Assembly: GCF_900602065.1 (NCBI RefSeq)
Contig: NZ_UWFN01000291.1
Location: forward strand, 1 to 33,555
Reading direction: 5' to 3'
Length of the DNA: 33,555 bases
From: Pseudomonas viridiflava
GTDB taxonomy: Bacteria > Pseudomonadota > Gammaproteobacteria > Pseudomonadales > Pseudomonadaceae
Below the pieces are notes generated by a model. The model was not told the DNA's origin. It made no database searches and saw only the letters and a list, made by a program, of their open reading frames with translations. Within the stretch, counting starts at the first letter, position 1; every line of letters begins with the position of its first letter. Shown here piece after piece: positions 7,847-15,201 of the stretch. Made by a program: the position numbers and the translations under genes.

Positions 7847-8080
7847 TCAGGCCATGCGCAACTGACGGGCTGCAGGTTGCCCGGCACGGCGGACGAGGCG
7901 GGCGTTGAGCGGCAGTGGCTGGTTCAGCCAGGACAGATTCTGCTCGGTGACTTCGACCCAGCCCTGACCCACAGGGGGCTGGCTGCATTGCTTGAAGGCA
8001 CGGCAAATGCCGATCTGATCAATGCGCGCGTAATGGCGGTACTTGGGGCGAGAACTGAAGAGTGACCAGATAAAGTCCAT
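7847..8080 (-). CDS. Small conserved hypothetical protein
   Basis: A 77-residue protein starting MDFIWSLFSSRPKYRHYARI, with QPPVGQGWVEVTE in the middle and a basic, Arg/Gln-rich tail. I do not know a function; the sequence looks like a small conserved Pseudomonas protein (recollection only). No signal peptide or membrane segment is evident. The reading frame extends upstream to 8350, but the ATG at 8080 has GGGAG 8 nt before it and the translation upstream looks random, so the short form is chosen. It is divergent from the YajG-like lipoprotein gene, the two sharing a 175-nt promoter gap. Confidence 0.7.
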   Translation of the reverse strand: MDFIWSLFSSRPKYRHYARIDQIGICRAFKQCSQPPVGQGWVEVTEQNLSWLNQPLPLNARLVRRAGQPAARQLRMA

Positions 8081-8255
8081 GGTGTGGCTCCCGGTTGGTT
8101 TAGGCGCAAGTCTGCACGGCACACATGACACCGTCGTGACGTGCTTGTTGCTGAACCATTGCATGACTGAAGCGGTCCGATTTTCACTGGTTGGCGGCGC
8201 TGGGAGGCCGCTATACTGCGGCACATTTAGTGCCTGGCCCATTGGAGAGATGAGC

Positions 8256-8837
8256 ATGCTGCGTCGCATTTTGTTTGGTTTGCTTGCTGTAACGAGTCTG
8301 ACTCTGGTCGGCTGTGCCCACAGCCCGCAACAACTTAGCCCGCAACCCAAGCTGAACGCTCAGTTGGCGCCGGTAGGCCGCGGTCAGCCGGTGGTGGTGC
8401 GTGTGGTCGACGGTCGCCCAAGCCCGACGCTGGGAACTCGCGGTGGTATGTACCCGGAAACCAGCGCAGTCAGCGTTGCCGGCGCAGACGTTGTGCCCAA
8501 GTTGCAGGCACAGGCTGAGGCCGCAGTGCGTCTGCTGGGCTTCACTCCTTCACAGGGCGGCAGCGGTCCACAGTTGACGGTGACTTTGGCTGATCTCAAA
8601 TATCAGTCGCCGAAAGAAGGTCTGTACGTGACTGAAGCAACAATCAGCGCCACGTTCCGTGCCGAGGTGCAGAACAACGGTCGCAACTACGCAGGTCGCT
8701 ATGCAGCCTCGCTGGACCAGCGCTTCGGCATGGCCCCGAACCAGGAAACCAACACCCGCTTGGTCAGCGACGTGTTGAGCGACGCGCTGACGCGTCTGTT
8801 CCAGGATCAGACCATCGGCAACACACTGGCTCAGTAA
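8256..8837 (+). CDS. YajG-family lipoprotein
   Basis: A 193-residue envelope lipoprotein. The signal is MLRRILFGLLAVTSLTLVGC, with lipobox LVGC and the lipidated Cys at residue 20. The residues after Cys (AHS) do not include an inner-membrane retention Asp, so outer-membrane sorting is expected. The mature domain has VVVRVVDGRPSPTLGTRGG and later YVTEATISATFRAEVQNNG, matching the YajG group of uncharacterised lipoproteins. Two in-frame ATGs are close: 8250 lies only 2 nt from GGAG (8244-8247), whereas 8256 is 8 nt away and puts the signal peptide directly at the start. A strong terminator follows. Its precise role is unknown. Confidence 0.88.
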   Translation: MLRRILFGLLAVTSLTLVGCAHSPQQLSPQPKLNAQLAPVGRGQPVVVRVVDGRPSPTLGTRGGMYPETSAVSVAGADVVPKLQAQAEAAVRLLGFTPSQGGSGPQLTVTLADLKYQSPKEGLYVTEATISATFRAEVQNNGRNYAGRYAASLDQRFGMAPNQETNTRLVSDVLSDALTRLFQDQTIGNTLAQ

Positions 8838-8852
8838 CACCAGCGCTGTTGT

Positions 8853-8891
8853 AAAAAAGCCCGGCTCTCTTGCGAGATGCCGGGCTTTTTT
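8853..8891. terminator. Intrinsic terminator after the YajG-like gene
   Basis: GCCCGGC (8859-8865) pairs with GCCGGGC (8879-8885), preceded by six A and followed by six T. The symmetric A and T runs allow bidirectional use, but only the plus-strand gene ends here. Confidence 0.92.
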
Positions 8892-8929
8892 GTGGGCAGG
8901 TCCCTGTTGCGCTGCGAACACAGTCTCTT

Positions 8930-9016
8930 GTGGGAGCTGAGCTTGCTCGCGATGAGGCTGGACGCGATCTAAAGGGAACCGCGTCAAGCCTCATCGCGAG
9001 TAAGCTCAGCTCCCAC
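8930..9016. repeat. REP-type inverted repeat, family C
   Basis: Opens with GTGGGAGCTGAGCTTGCTCG and closes with the reverse complement GAGTAAGCTCAGCTCCCAC, one base different in the arm. The second-level pairing ATGAGGCT / AGCCTCAT extends the stem. Single copy in this window. Confidence 0.85.
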
Positions 9017-9070
9017 AGGGAATGTGTTTCAATTCTGAGGCCTGCTTTTGTTGCGAATGCTGTATGCGTC

Positions 9071-9277
9071 TCAAGCCGCCTGCTGATAAAAGTCCAGAAA
9101 GCTGAAGCCCGTCTGCAGGTCCATGTCCGGCAGGTCGGGATGCTGATGGCCGCCAAGCGCGCAATACACCAGCCAGTTGCGGTCCTGAACGTTGAACGAC
9201 CAAGCGTCGATCAACGCTTCCTGCTCGTCGCTAGGAGCGATCAAATAAAGGCGGTCCTGGTTTTTGGCGTGCAGCAT
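9071..9277 (-). CDS. Small conserved hypothetical protein
   Basis: A 68-residue protein starting MLHAKNQDRLYLIAPSDEQE, with LIDAWSFNVQDRNWLVYCA and a C-terminal FSFLDFYQQAA. The translation is balanced and protein-like but I do not recognise the family. In-frame ATGs also occur at 9289 and 9319. The one at 9277 has GGAG 6 nt upstream while the others have no clear site, so the shorter form is preferred. It is predicted cytosolic. It lies downstream of the acyltransferase gene on the same strand, separated by a terminator, so it probably has its own promoter. Confidence 0.65.
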   Translation of the reverse strand: MLHAKNQDRLYLIAPSDEQEALIDAWSFNVQDRNWLVYCALGGHQHPDLPDMDLQTGFSFLDFYQQAA

Positions 9278-9357
9278 GACGAGCTCCATTGGGTCGAGGT
9301 TCTGCCTCGAAGGAGCCATAGAGTGCCCGGGTCAGGTTACGGAACTGTGACGACGAA

Positions 9358-9378
9358 GAAAATTGTCTGACAATTTTC
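9358..9378. promoter_or_regulatory. Perfect 21-bp palindrome upstream of the small gene
   Basis: Ten-base arms GAAAATTGTC (9358-9367) and GACAATTTTC (9369-9378) flank one T. It lies 80 nt before the start of the gene at 9277 and just past the terminator of the acyltransferase gene. The symmetry fits a dimeric repressor site; no cognate regulator is in view. Confidence 0.45.
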
Positions 9379-9384
9379 AGGCAT

Positions 9385-9415
9385 AAAAAAGGCGCTTGAT
9401 ATCAGCGCCTTTTTT
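9385..9415 (-). terminator. Intrinsic terminator after the acyltransferase gene
   Basis: On the minus strand a run of A, then GGCGCTGATATCAAGCGCC-type pairing (arms GGCGCT and AGCGCC) and a run of six T follow the stop codon by 14 nt. It is symmetric and could also work on the plus strand. Confidence 0.9.
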
Positions 9416-9428
9416 ACCGTCAGCAGGA

Positions 9429-10595
9429 TCAGAGCGGGATGCCAGCCTTTACCCGGTATTGATTGCGTACAGGCGTCGCATACTGCTGGATCAGGTAAGG
9501 CTGATGCTCGACCGGGCACTCATCGAGACGACGTTGCCATTCTTCCTGAGCCTTGGCCAGTTCCGGCGCAGCGAATACATCCTTGGCCAACGGTACGTTG
9601 AGCGACGAATCTGCATCGGCCCATTGTGCGTAAGCCAGGTAATGGACGGGGAACAGGCGGTAACCACCGAGAATCTGCCGGTCCATTTCAATGGCCAGCG
9701 CTTTGGTGTCTTCGAAAAGCTCGGTGATCGGTGGCGCAAAGTTCACATGGACGCGGCCCTTGTAGCCGGTAATGCCCAAGGCGATGCTGACGTCATCCTC
9801 GCCCGGCGCTTTGCTGTAAGTGCCGGTGGTGGCGCGAATGTACAGCTCCCGGGCCTTGGCATGATCGCAAGGGTCGTATTCGTAGCTAATGGACACCGGC
9901 GTCAGGTTCAGTGACTGAATCACTTCGGCGAACGGTTCGTCCTTGCGGCTCATGTGGAACATCTTGAGGATTGCCGACTCAGTACGGTCATCACCGTCCT
10001 TGGCACGGCCTTCAGCCTGGGCAATCCAGATCGATTGGCAGTCGTTGCGAATCGAGTGGTTGATGTAGGCAGACAGCAACTGGTAGGCCGCCATCTTTTC
10101 CCGGCGCCCGGCGATGGAACGGTGCACGATGAAGCTCTTGTTCAGGCGCATCAGATCGCTGACAAAAGGTTTTTGCAGGAGGTTATCGCCAATCGCGATG
10201 CGCGGTGTCGGCAGGCCTGCGTGGTACACGGCGTAATTGACAAAAGCCGGGTCCATCACGATATCGCGGTGGTTGGCCAGAAAGAGATAGGCGCTGCCGG
10301 ATTTGAACTGCTCGACGCCCGTGTAGGTCACACCGTCGGTAGCGCGCTCAATGGTGTGGTCGACGTAGTATTCGACCTTGTCCTGCAGGGTGGCAACCGA
10401 ATTGATGCCCACGAACTGGCGGCGCAGCTTGCGGGCGATGATCGGTTGCAGTGCCCAGCCTAACGCGCCTGCCAGTTTCGGGAAGCGGAAGCGGGTCAGG
10501 ATCGAGAGAAACTCTTTGTCGCTGAGCAAACGCTCAAGCACCGCTGAGACTTCAGCGTCGTTGTAAGGTCGGATGGCATCAAATTCGCCCATCAT
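9429..10595 (-). CDS. Glycerolipid acyltransferase-like protein (PlsC/PlsB superfamily)
   Basis: A probable membrane-associated acyltransferase moving an acyl chain to a glycerolipid or related acceptor. The 388-residue product has the acyltransferase block FLANHRDIVMDPAFVNYAV (about 105-122) with H109 and D115, and a second block IAQAEGRAKDGDD (191-203) equivalent to the phosphate-binding EGTR region. The His-to-Asp spacing is five residues rather than the textbook four, so either D111 or a shifted D115 serves the catalytic role. It has no obvious long membrane helix. It is longer than PlsC (about 250) and shorter than PlsB (about 800). The ATG pair at 10595/10592 follows AAGAGAG. The gene stands alone and ends at a strong terminator. 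The substrate is unknown. Confidence 0.8.
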   Translation of the reverse strand: MMGEFDAIRPYNDAEVSAVLERLLSDKEFLSILTRFRFPKLAGALGWALQPIIARKLRRQFVGINSVATLQDKVEYYVDHTIERATDGVTYTGVEQFKSGSAYLFLANHRDIVMDPAFVNYAVYHAGLPTPRIAIGDNLLQKPFVSDLMRLNKSFIVHRSIAGRREKMAAYQLLSAYINHSIRNDCQSIWIAQAEGRAKDGDDRTESAILKMFHMSRKDEPFAEVIQSLNLTPVSISYEYDPCDHAKARELYIRATTGTYSKAPGEDDVSIALGITGYKGRVHVNFAPPITELFEDTKALAIEMDRQILGGYRLFPVHYLAYAQWADADSSLNVPLAKDVFAAPELAKAQEEWQRRLDECPVEHQPYLIQQYATPVRNQYRVKAGIPL

Positions 10596-10712
10596 GCTCT
10601 CTTGTAGGGGGTGACAAAGTAATAGGGGAGGCCAAGTCTGGAAAACACGTCCAGACTCTAGCAGAGCCTTGAAAGACCGCGATTATACGCACAACTGATC
10701 CCGGAGACCGCG

Positions 10713-10895
10713 ATGCAGGAAATTCAGAGTTACGACTGCCCTTACTGCGGTGAGCCGGTCGAGGCGGTGCTGGACTTGTCTGGCGGTGACCAGCAGTACA
10801 TAGAGGATTGCCCGGTCTGTTGTCGGCCCATTGTCTTCGACTTGCAAACCGATGGTGAAGACTGGAGTCTGGATGTTCGCAGCGAGAACGAATGA
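10713..10895 (+). CDS. CPXCG-motif cysteine-rich small protein
   Basis: A 60-residue protein with two Cys pairs, CPYCG at residues 9-13 and CPVCC at about 33-37, arranged like a small zinc ribbon. The rest is very acidic (ends RSENE). The family is conserved in gammaproteobacteria and uncharacterised as far as I know. The second pair is CPVCC rather than CPxCG. The stop codon overlaps the start of the DUF2007 gene by 4 nt, so the two are translationally coupled and probably functionally linked. Confidence 0.88.
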   Translation: MQEIQSYDCPYCGEPVEAVLDLSGGDQQYIEDCPVCCRPIVFDLQTDGEDWSLDVRSENE

Positions 10896-11167
10896 TGCAG
10901 AAAGTCTACGAGCCGGAAAACCTCATGGAAGGCGAGCTGTTACAAGGCATGCTCGCCAGCGAAGGTATTGAAGCGCACCTCACCGGCCAGCACTTGCTGG
11001 GCGCCCTTGGCGAGTTGCCAGCCCTCGGCCTGTTGGGGTTGCTGGTGGACAACGATCAGGTCGAACAGGCGCGACAGTTGATCACTGAGTACAATGCGGC
11101 GCTGCCTTTCTCTGGAGGCGAGCCCGGTGATGAGCCGGACAATTTCCCTGACGTGCTGGTGTGTTGA
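10892..11167 (+). CDS. DUF2007-domain protein
   Basis: A 91-residue cytosolic protein beginning MMQKVYEPENLMEGELLQGM, with LLASEGIEAHLTG-like central region and LLGLLVDNDQVEQARQLITE near residues 47-66, a typical small signal-transducing-type alpha/beta fold (DUF2007/PII-like). It overlaps the CPXCG gene by 4 nt (ATGA). A second ATG follows at once. The acidic, Pro-rich tail (GEPGDEPDNFPD) is probably disordered. The next gene, for SRAP, begins 57 nt later in the same direction and may share the transcript. The function is unknown. Confidence 0.85.
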   Translation: MMQKVYEPENLMEGELLQGMLASEGIEAHLTGQHLLGALGELPALGLLGLLVDNDQVEQARQLITEYNAALPFSGGEPGDEPDNFPDVLVC

Positions 11168-11224
11168 GCGGCTTAATGGCCTTGTCTCCACAGTTCAGCG
11201 CGTCCAAACGAGTTTTATAGCCCC

Positions 11225-11854
11225 ATGTGTGGACGTTATGCGCTGTTTCGTTGGACGCCCGCTTTTGCGGCCTTGCCCGGTTTTCCGGCTGACCAACAAG
11301 CGCAATGGAATATTTCGCCAGCGGACTCGGTACTCATGCTGCGTGCCGTTGCCGGCACTGAGGGCGATCTTGAACTGGCTCGTGCGCGTTGGGGGCTTAC
11401 CCCGCCGTGGCTGACTGATCTGTCCCGTACCCCCGCTCACGCCCGCGCCGAGACCTTGGCCGAGCAACCGATGTTTCGCGAAGCGTTTCGCCTGCGCCGC
11501 TGCCTGCTGCCCGCCAACGGTTTTTATGAATGGCGCGGTACTACCCGTAAACGGCCTTTCTGGCTGACACCCGGGGAGGGCTCGGCGCTGTTTTTTGCGG
11601 CTATATGGGAAGCGTACCCGGTGCAGGGCCATACGTACCTGAGTGTCGCGGTGGTCACGCAACTGGCTGCCAGTCAGCGGCGTCCGTTGATTCTCGACGC
11701 TCAAGGACAGAAAGACTGGCTCGCAGCCGATACACCATTGCCGACCTTGCAGGCGCTGCTCGCCGCTCCACAAACCGCGCTGCGCGAGCGGCCGTTGGCC
11801 AATCTGGTCAACGATCCGAAGCTCAATGCGCCTGAGTGTCTGACGCCGTTGTGA
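11225..11854 (+). CDS. SOS response-associated (SRAP) protein, YedK/HMCES-like, variant active site
   Basis: SRAP proteins cap abasic sites in single-stranded DNA by forming a thiazolidine link through Cys2. This 209-residue protein begins MCGRYALF with the required Cys2 after Met removal, and keeps WNISPA (28-33), WGLTPPW (56-62), RCLLPANGFYEW (92-103) with Glu102, and RRPLIL (152-157). Compared with my memory of E. coli YedK, Asn75 (in NARVET) is His72 here (AHARAET) and His160 (in IHDRRP) is Ser150 (ASQRRP). The nucleophile and Glu are thus retained but two other active-site residues are changed. The start is fixed by the need for Cys2. It follows the CPXCG-DUF2007 pair on the same strand. 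Confidence 0.9.
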   Translation: MCGRYALFRWTPAFAALPGFPADQQAQWNISPADSVLMLRAVAGTEGDLELARARWGLTPPWLTDLSRTPAHARAETLAEQPMFREAFRLRRCLLPANGFYEWRGTTRKRPFWLTPGEGSALFFAAIWEAYPVQGHTYLSVAVVTQLAASQRRPLILDAQGQKDWLAADTPLPTLQALLAAPQTALRERPLANLVNDPKLNAPECLTPL

Positions 11855-11941
11855 TGGGCACAGGTTCATAGGCAATGCGGTCTACTGTGGGAGATTCTAT
11901 GTTCGTCCGCAATCGCTGGTCTTGCCTCGTAAGACCGTTAT

Positions 11942-12028
11942 GTGGGAGCGGTGCTTGCCCGCGATCAAGATTACTCGGTATGTCTGATGCACCGAGGTGC
12001 CTGAGTCGCGGGCAAGCACCGCTCCCAC
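11942..12028. repeat. REP-type inverted repeat, family D
   Basis: Opens GTGGGAGCGGTGCTTGCCCG and closes with GGGCAAGCACCGCTCCCAC, fully complementary arms around an interior near TCGGTATGTCTGATGCACCGA, which itself pairs. Single copy here. Confidence 0.85.
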
Positions 12029-12151
12029 ACGAGATCACACACATACAGGAACCATCACCGCTTTACGCGGACAAAGCGCCTGTCAGCCAGTATCTGGCGC
12101 GTAAGTCGTTCACCGCCTAGGATGAGCGCCATGTTCAGAGGGAGATTCATC

Positions 12152-12970
12152 ATGCGTCAGAAGTTTGCTCTATGTGCCTTGAGCGCAGCCATCCTGCTTG
12201 GCGGCTGCCAGGCCGTGAATACCACCAGCGGCGATTCGGTCGGTGTCGAGCGCAAGCAATACATGTTCAGCATGCTTTCGACCGATGAGGTCAATCAGAT
12301 GTATGCCCAGTCCTACAAGGAAACAGTCGGCGAGGCGTCGACCAAGGGCGTGCTCGACACCACCAGCGCCAATGCCAAACGTGTGCATACGATTGCTGAC
12401 CGCCTGATCGGTCAGGCACCCAAGCTGCGCCCGGATTCTGCGCAGTGGCAGTGGGAAGTGAACCTGATCAAAAGTGATGAACTGAACGCCAACTGTGGTC
12501 CGGGCGGCAAGATCATTTTCTACACCGGTCTGATCGATAAGCTGAAGCTGACAGACGATGAGATTGCGGCGGTGATGGGCCATGAAATTGCCCATGCCTT
12601 GCGTGAGCACGGACGTGAGTCGATGTCCAAGGCTTATGGCGTTGCAATGGCCAAGCAGGGCGCGGGCGCCATTCTTGGATTAGGGCAAGACAGCATGGCA
12701 TTGGCCGATACGGTGGTTAACTACAGCCTGACCTTGCCTAACAGTCGCAGTAACGAAAACGAGGCTGATCTACTGGGCCTGGAGTTGGCAGCACGGGCGG
12801 GTTACAACCCGAATGCCGCCATTACCCTGTGGCAGAAAATGACCCAGAATTCCGGTGGCTCGCAGCCTGAGTTCATGAGCACTCACCCGGCTTCGGAAAG
12901 TCGCATCGCGTCTTTGCAGGCAGCGATTCCCAAGGTGATGCCGTTGTATAACGCTGCTCCAAAATCCTGA
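12152..12970 (+). CDS. M48-family metalloprotease lipoprotein
   Basis: A periplasm-facing zinc protease of the LoiP/BepA kind, likely acting in envelope protein quality control. The 272-residue product starts MRQKFALCALSAAILLGGC, with lipobox LGGC and the lipidated Cys at residue 19. The zinc motif HEIAHALREH lies at 144-153 (HExxH 144-148), and the third ligand is expected in NENEADLLG (E202, within ExxAD). The ATG at 12152 has GGGAG 7 nt upstream and places the signal peptide at the start; the in-frame ATG at 12122 would bury it. No TPR domain follows, so it is closer to LoiP/YggG than to BepA. It is a single-gene unit flanked by two repeats. Confidence 0.9.
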   Translation: MRQKFALCALSAAILLGGCQAVNTTSGDSVGVERKQYMFSMLSTDEVNQMYAQSYKETVGEASTKGVLDTTSANAKRVHTIADRLIGQAPKLRPDSAQWQWEVNLIKSDELNANCGPGGKIIFYTGLIDKLKLTDDEIAAVMGHEIAHALREHGRESMSKAYGVAMAKQGAGAILGLGQDSMALADTVVNYSLTLPNSRSNENEADLLGLELAARAGYNPNAAITLWQKMTQNSGGSQPEFMSTHPASESRIASLQAAIPKVMPLYNAAPKS

Positions 12971-13042
12971 GGAGTTTGCTTGTCCTGTAGGCGCTGATTA
13001 TTGGCGAAGCGTGGCGCTCATTACTGGATTTAAATGCATTTT

Positions 13043-13116
13043 CTGTAGGAGCTGCCGAAGGCTGCGAAGCAATTGTCCTGACACTCCGCGATCGCAGCCT
13101 ACGGCAGCTCCTACAG
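13043..13116. repeat. REP-type inverted repeat, family B, copy 1
   Basis: A 74-bp element, CTGTAGGAGCTGCCGAAGGC to the complementary GGCAGCTCCTACAG. The interior has GCGAAGCA, then TCCTGACAC, then ATCGCAGCC. The same length and interior recur at 16941-17014 and 22547-22620. It is directly preceded by AAATGCATTTT, also found beside copy 3. Confidence 0.88.
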
Positions 13117-13173
13117 GTCCGGTGTGTTCTACGCGACGGCGCTGTGTCAGGGACACAGTGCGCGTTCCTACAG

Positions 13174-13758
13174 TTAAATCCAGCCACTCACCTGCATCGC
13201 CTTGTACACCGCCACCAGCGCCAGTACGAAGAAGGCGCTCGCTGCCAGACGGCGGATCAGGGTCAAGGGCAGTTTTTCGGCGGCGAAATTGCCGGCCAGT
13301 ACCACTGGCACGTTAGCCAGCAACATGCCCAGGGTAGTACCCAGAATCACCAGCCATAGATACGAATATTGCGCGGCGAGCATGACCGTAGCGATTTGCG
13401 TCTTGTCGCCGATTTCAGCAATGAAGAACGCGATCAGCGTGGTCATGAACGGGCCAAACTTGCGTGCGGTATTGGCTTCGTCGTCATCTATCTTGTCCGG
13501 AACCAACGTCCACAGCGCAGTGGCTGCGAAGCTAGCGGCGAGAATCCAGTGCAGGGTTGCATCCGAGAGGAAACTGCTGAACCAGGCACCTACGGCACCG
13601 GCTGCGGCATGGTTGGCCAATGTCGCGGCGACAATGCCGGCAATGATCGGCCAGGGCTTGCGAAAGCGAGCGGCCAGAATAAGCGCGAGGAGTTGGGTCT
13701 TGTCACCGATTTCGGCTAGTGCAACGACAGCGGTGGGGACCAACAGGGATTCCAGCAT
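13174..13758 (-). CDS. GDT1/TMEM165 (UPF0016) family cation transporter
   Basis: An inner-membrane transporter for Mn2+ and/or Ca2+, probably an exporter. The 194-residue product has six or so membrane segments in two homologous halves, each opening with the family motif E-x-G-D-K-T: AEIGDKTQLLAL at 15-26 and AEIGDKTQIATV at 114-125. A charged loop (DKIDDDEANTARK, 88-100) joins the halves. The ATG is preceded by TTAGGA about 9 nt upstream. The long upstream leader reads as a manganese-sensing yybP-ykoY riboswitch, which supports a role in relieving Mn2+ excess. The substrate is inferred from family and leader, not from residues unique to this protein. Confidence 0.92.
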   Translation of the reverse strand: MLESLLVPTAVVALAEIGDKTQLLALILAARFRKPWPIIAGIVAATLANHAAAGAVGAWFSSFLSDATLHWILAASFAATALWTLVPDKIDDDEANTARKFGPFMTTLIAFFIAEIGDKTQIATVMLAAQYSYLWLVILGTTLGMLLANVPVVLAGNFAAEKLPLTLIRRLAASAFFVLALVAVYKAMQVSGWI

Positions 13759-13767
13759 CAGGTTTTC

Positions 13768-13960
13768 CTAAGGGGCGGGTCGACACGGCTATGACACGTA
13801 CAGCCTCCCCGCCCCGGGTAAGGTGTTCGTGTCATAGGTCTTGTCAAACCACCGATCCGTCTGAGCGGATTCGGGGTCGTACGCACCATGGTCTGAGGAC
13901 CAAGTATGTTGATGCGTACCGGACGAGCATGGCGCTCGTGGGAGACTACTCCCCTAGGAC
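13768..13960 (-). promoter_or_regulatory. yybP-ykoY manganese riboswitch (candidate)
   Basis: Reading the minus strand, the leader of the GDT1-type gene contains CCTAGGGGAGTAG (13958-13946), then a large hairpin with GTACGCA / TGCGTAC outer and TGGTC / GACCA inner pairing (13879-13919), a smaller ATCCG / CGGAT hairpin, then ATGACACG (13835 downward) pairing with CGTGTCAT (ending 13791) around CCCGGGGCGGGGAGGCTG. The two conserved blocks GGGGAGUAG and GGGGAGGC are hallmarks of yybP-ykoY. The 3' end CCCCTTAGG (13777-13769) can pair with the 5' CCTAGGGG and includes the ribosome site AGGA, which suggests control of translation. Confidence 0.85.
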
Positions 13961-14006
13961 GGAGCGGATTCTGCCTCCAGCTTTCACTTTGGGCAAGTGC
14001 TTATTT

Positions 14007-15005
14007 TCAAGCCCGCTTGGCACGGTAGATTCTGAAGCCATTTCCTTCAGCCTTGATCGCGCATACGCCAAAGTGCTCCTCAATGATCGGTTGATACTTG
14101 AGAAAACTATTAGCGACTAGCCGAAGTTCGCCGCCTGATTTCAGATGTTGGCGTGCTTTTCTCAGCAGGTTTTCCGTGGCTTTGTAGTCCGTGTGGACCC
14201 CGACATGGAAGGGCGGATTGCTCAGAATAGTGCTCAAGCCCATAGGCGCTGCATCGATACCGTCGCCCGTCAGCACTTCTGCCTCCAGCCCGTTTGCAGC
14301 AAGGGTCAGGCGGGTGCTGGCGGTGGCAAATGCATCGACGTCGAGCATGATCACATTGTTATGCGGGTAGCGACGTTTTACCGCAGCCCCTAGCACGCCT
14401 GCGCCGCAACCGAAGTCGAGCAAGTTGCCGCTGGGCAGCTTGTCGATGTTCTGCAGCAACAATGCCGAGCCACGGTCCAGTCGGCCCTGGCTGAAAACGC
14501 CCGGCAGGCTGACAACCTTGAGCGGACCGTCTTCCATTTCGACTTCGTAATGCTGGGCGAGGCTTTCCAGCGTTACCGCTTTTGGGGCGTCTTCAACGGT
14601 GACTTGCCAAAGCTGGCAATGACGAGCGCTATCCAGCTTGCGGGCGCGGCCAAACGGGCTCAGCTGTTTGGCGGCGGCTTCGATACCGCTGCGTTTTTCA
14701 CCGACCAGAAACAGTTCACGTCCCGCCAGGCGCGAGGCGAGGGCATTGAGCAAATAGTTGGTCAGTTCTCGCGCTTTGGGCAAAAACACCACGGCGGCCT
14801 CGAATGGCAGCTCAGGGACTGTTACGCCGAAATGGCTACGACCTTCAAAGCGTGCATCCAGTGCAGCCTGATCACCTGCGTGCCAGCACCAGCCCTGGGC
14901 GTGCGGCAGGCGGCCGAGCAAATCATCAGCAGGCAGGCCGGCGAGCAGCAGGGAGCCCTGAAACAGTTCGGCCTGACGGAGTAACACTTCACTGCGCGGG
15001 TCCAT
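14007..15005 (-). CDS. rsmC: 16S rRNA (guanine-N2)-methyltransferase RsmC
   Basis: A cytosolic SAM-dependent enzyme that methylates G1207 of 16S rRNA in the small subunit. The 332-residue length is close to E. coli RsmC (about 343). It has the tandem architecture of the family: a degenerate N-terminal methyltransferase-like half and a C-terminal catalytic half with SAM motif LLDFGCGAGVLGAAV (195-209) and catalytic NPPFH (263-267). GAGGAG lies 6 nt before the ATG. It lies between the riboswitch-GDT1 unit and the hydroxyacid dehydrogenase gene, all on the minus strand but with gaps suggesting separate transcripts. RlmG is the closest alternative but is longer (about 375). Confidence 0.9.
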   Translation of the reverse strand: MDPRSEVLLRQAELFQGSLLLAGLPADDLLGRLPHAQGWCWHAGDQAALDARFEGRSHFGVTVPELPFEAAVVFLPKARELTNYLLNALASRLAGRELFLVGEKRSGIEAAAKQLSPFGRARKLDSARHCQLWQVTVEDAPKAVTLESLAQHYEVEMEDGPLKVVSLPGVFSQGRLDRGSALLLQNIDKLPSGNLLDFGCGAGVLGAAVKRRYPHNNVIMLDVDAFATASTRLTLAANGLEAEVLTGDGIDAAPMGLSTILSNPPFHVGVHTDYKATENLLRKARQHLKSGGELRLVANSFLKYQPIIEEHFGVCAIKAEGNGFRIYRAKRA

Positions 15006-15112
15006 GGTGGGCTCCTCGAAAAAGCGCGGAGTCTAACAGTTTGGTTGCCAGCCGGAGTTGTTAAGAACTCGCTCTGATTAAACAACACATAACTATCTGA
15101 ATTTACGAAGAT

Positions 15113-15144
15113 CCTGTGGGACCGGATGAATCCGGTCACACAGG
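15113..15144. repeat. Degenerate REP-like hairpin downstream of the dehydrogenase gene
   Basis: CCTGTG (15113-15118) pairs with CACAGG (15139-15144), and CCGGA (15122-15126) with TCCGG (15131-15135). A further CTCCCACAGGG at 15174-15184 looks like a lone REP end. It lies 3' of the minus-strand dehydrogenase gene and could help end its transcript; no U tract. Confidence 0.55.
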
Positions 15145-15201
15145 TCCTGTGTTTGCCTCAAGACAGTGCGGGGCTCCCACAGGGCAGGGCGTCATCGCGG
15201 T

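Noticed and set aside
11195..11875. Minus-strand frame of 226 codons opposite the SRAP gene
   Set aside because: The SRAP frame has clear family motifs; the opposite translation is Arg/Gln/Thr-rich and lacks a ribosome site.
19..13116. Dispersed short palindromic repeats as a CRISPR array
   Set aside because: The repeats are isolated, are inverted within themselves and have no regular spacers; they are REP-type elements. No cas gene is present.
13719..14120. Plus-strand frame of 133 codons across the leader of the GDT1 gene
   Set aside because: The sequence is better explained as a structured minus-strand riboswitch; the frame has no ribosome site and crosses into rsmC.
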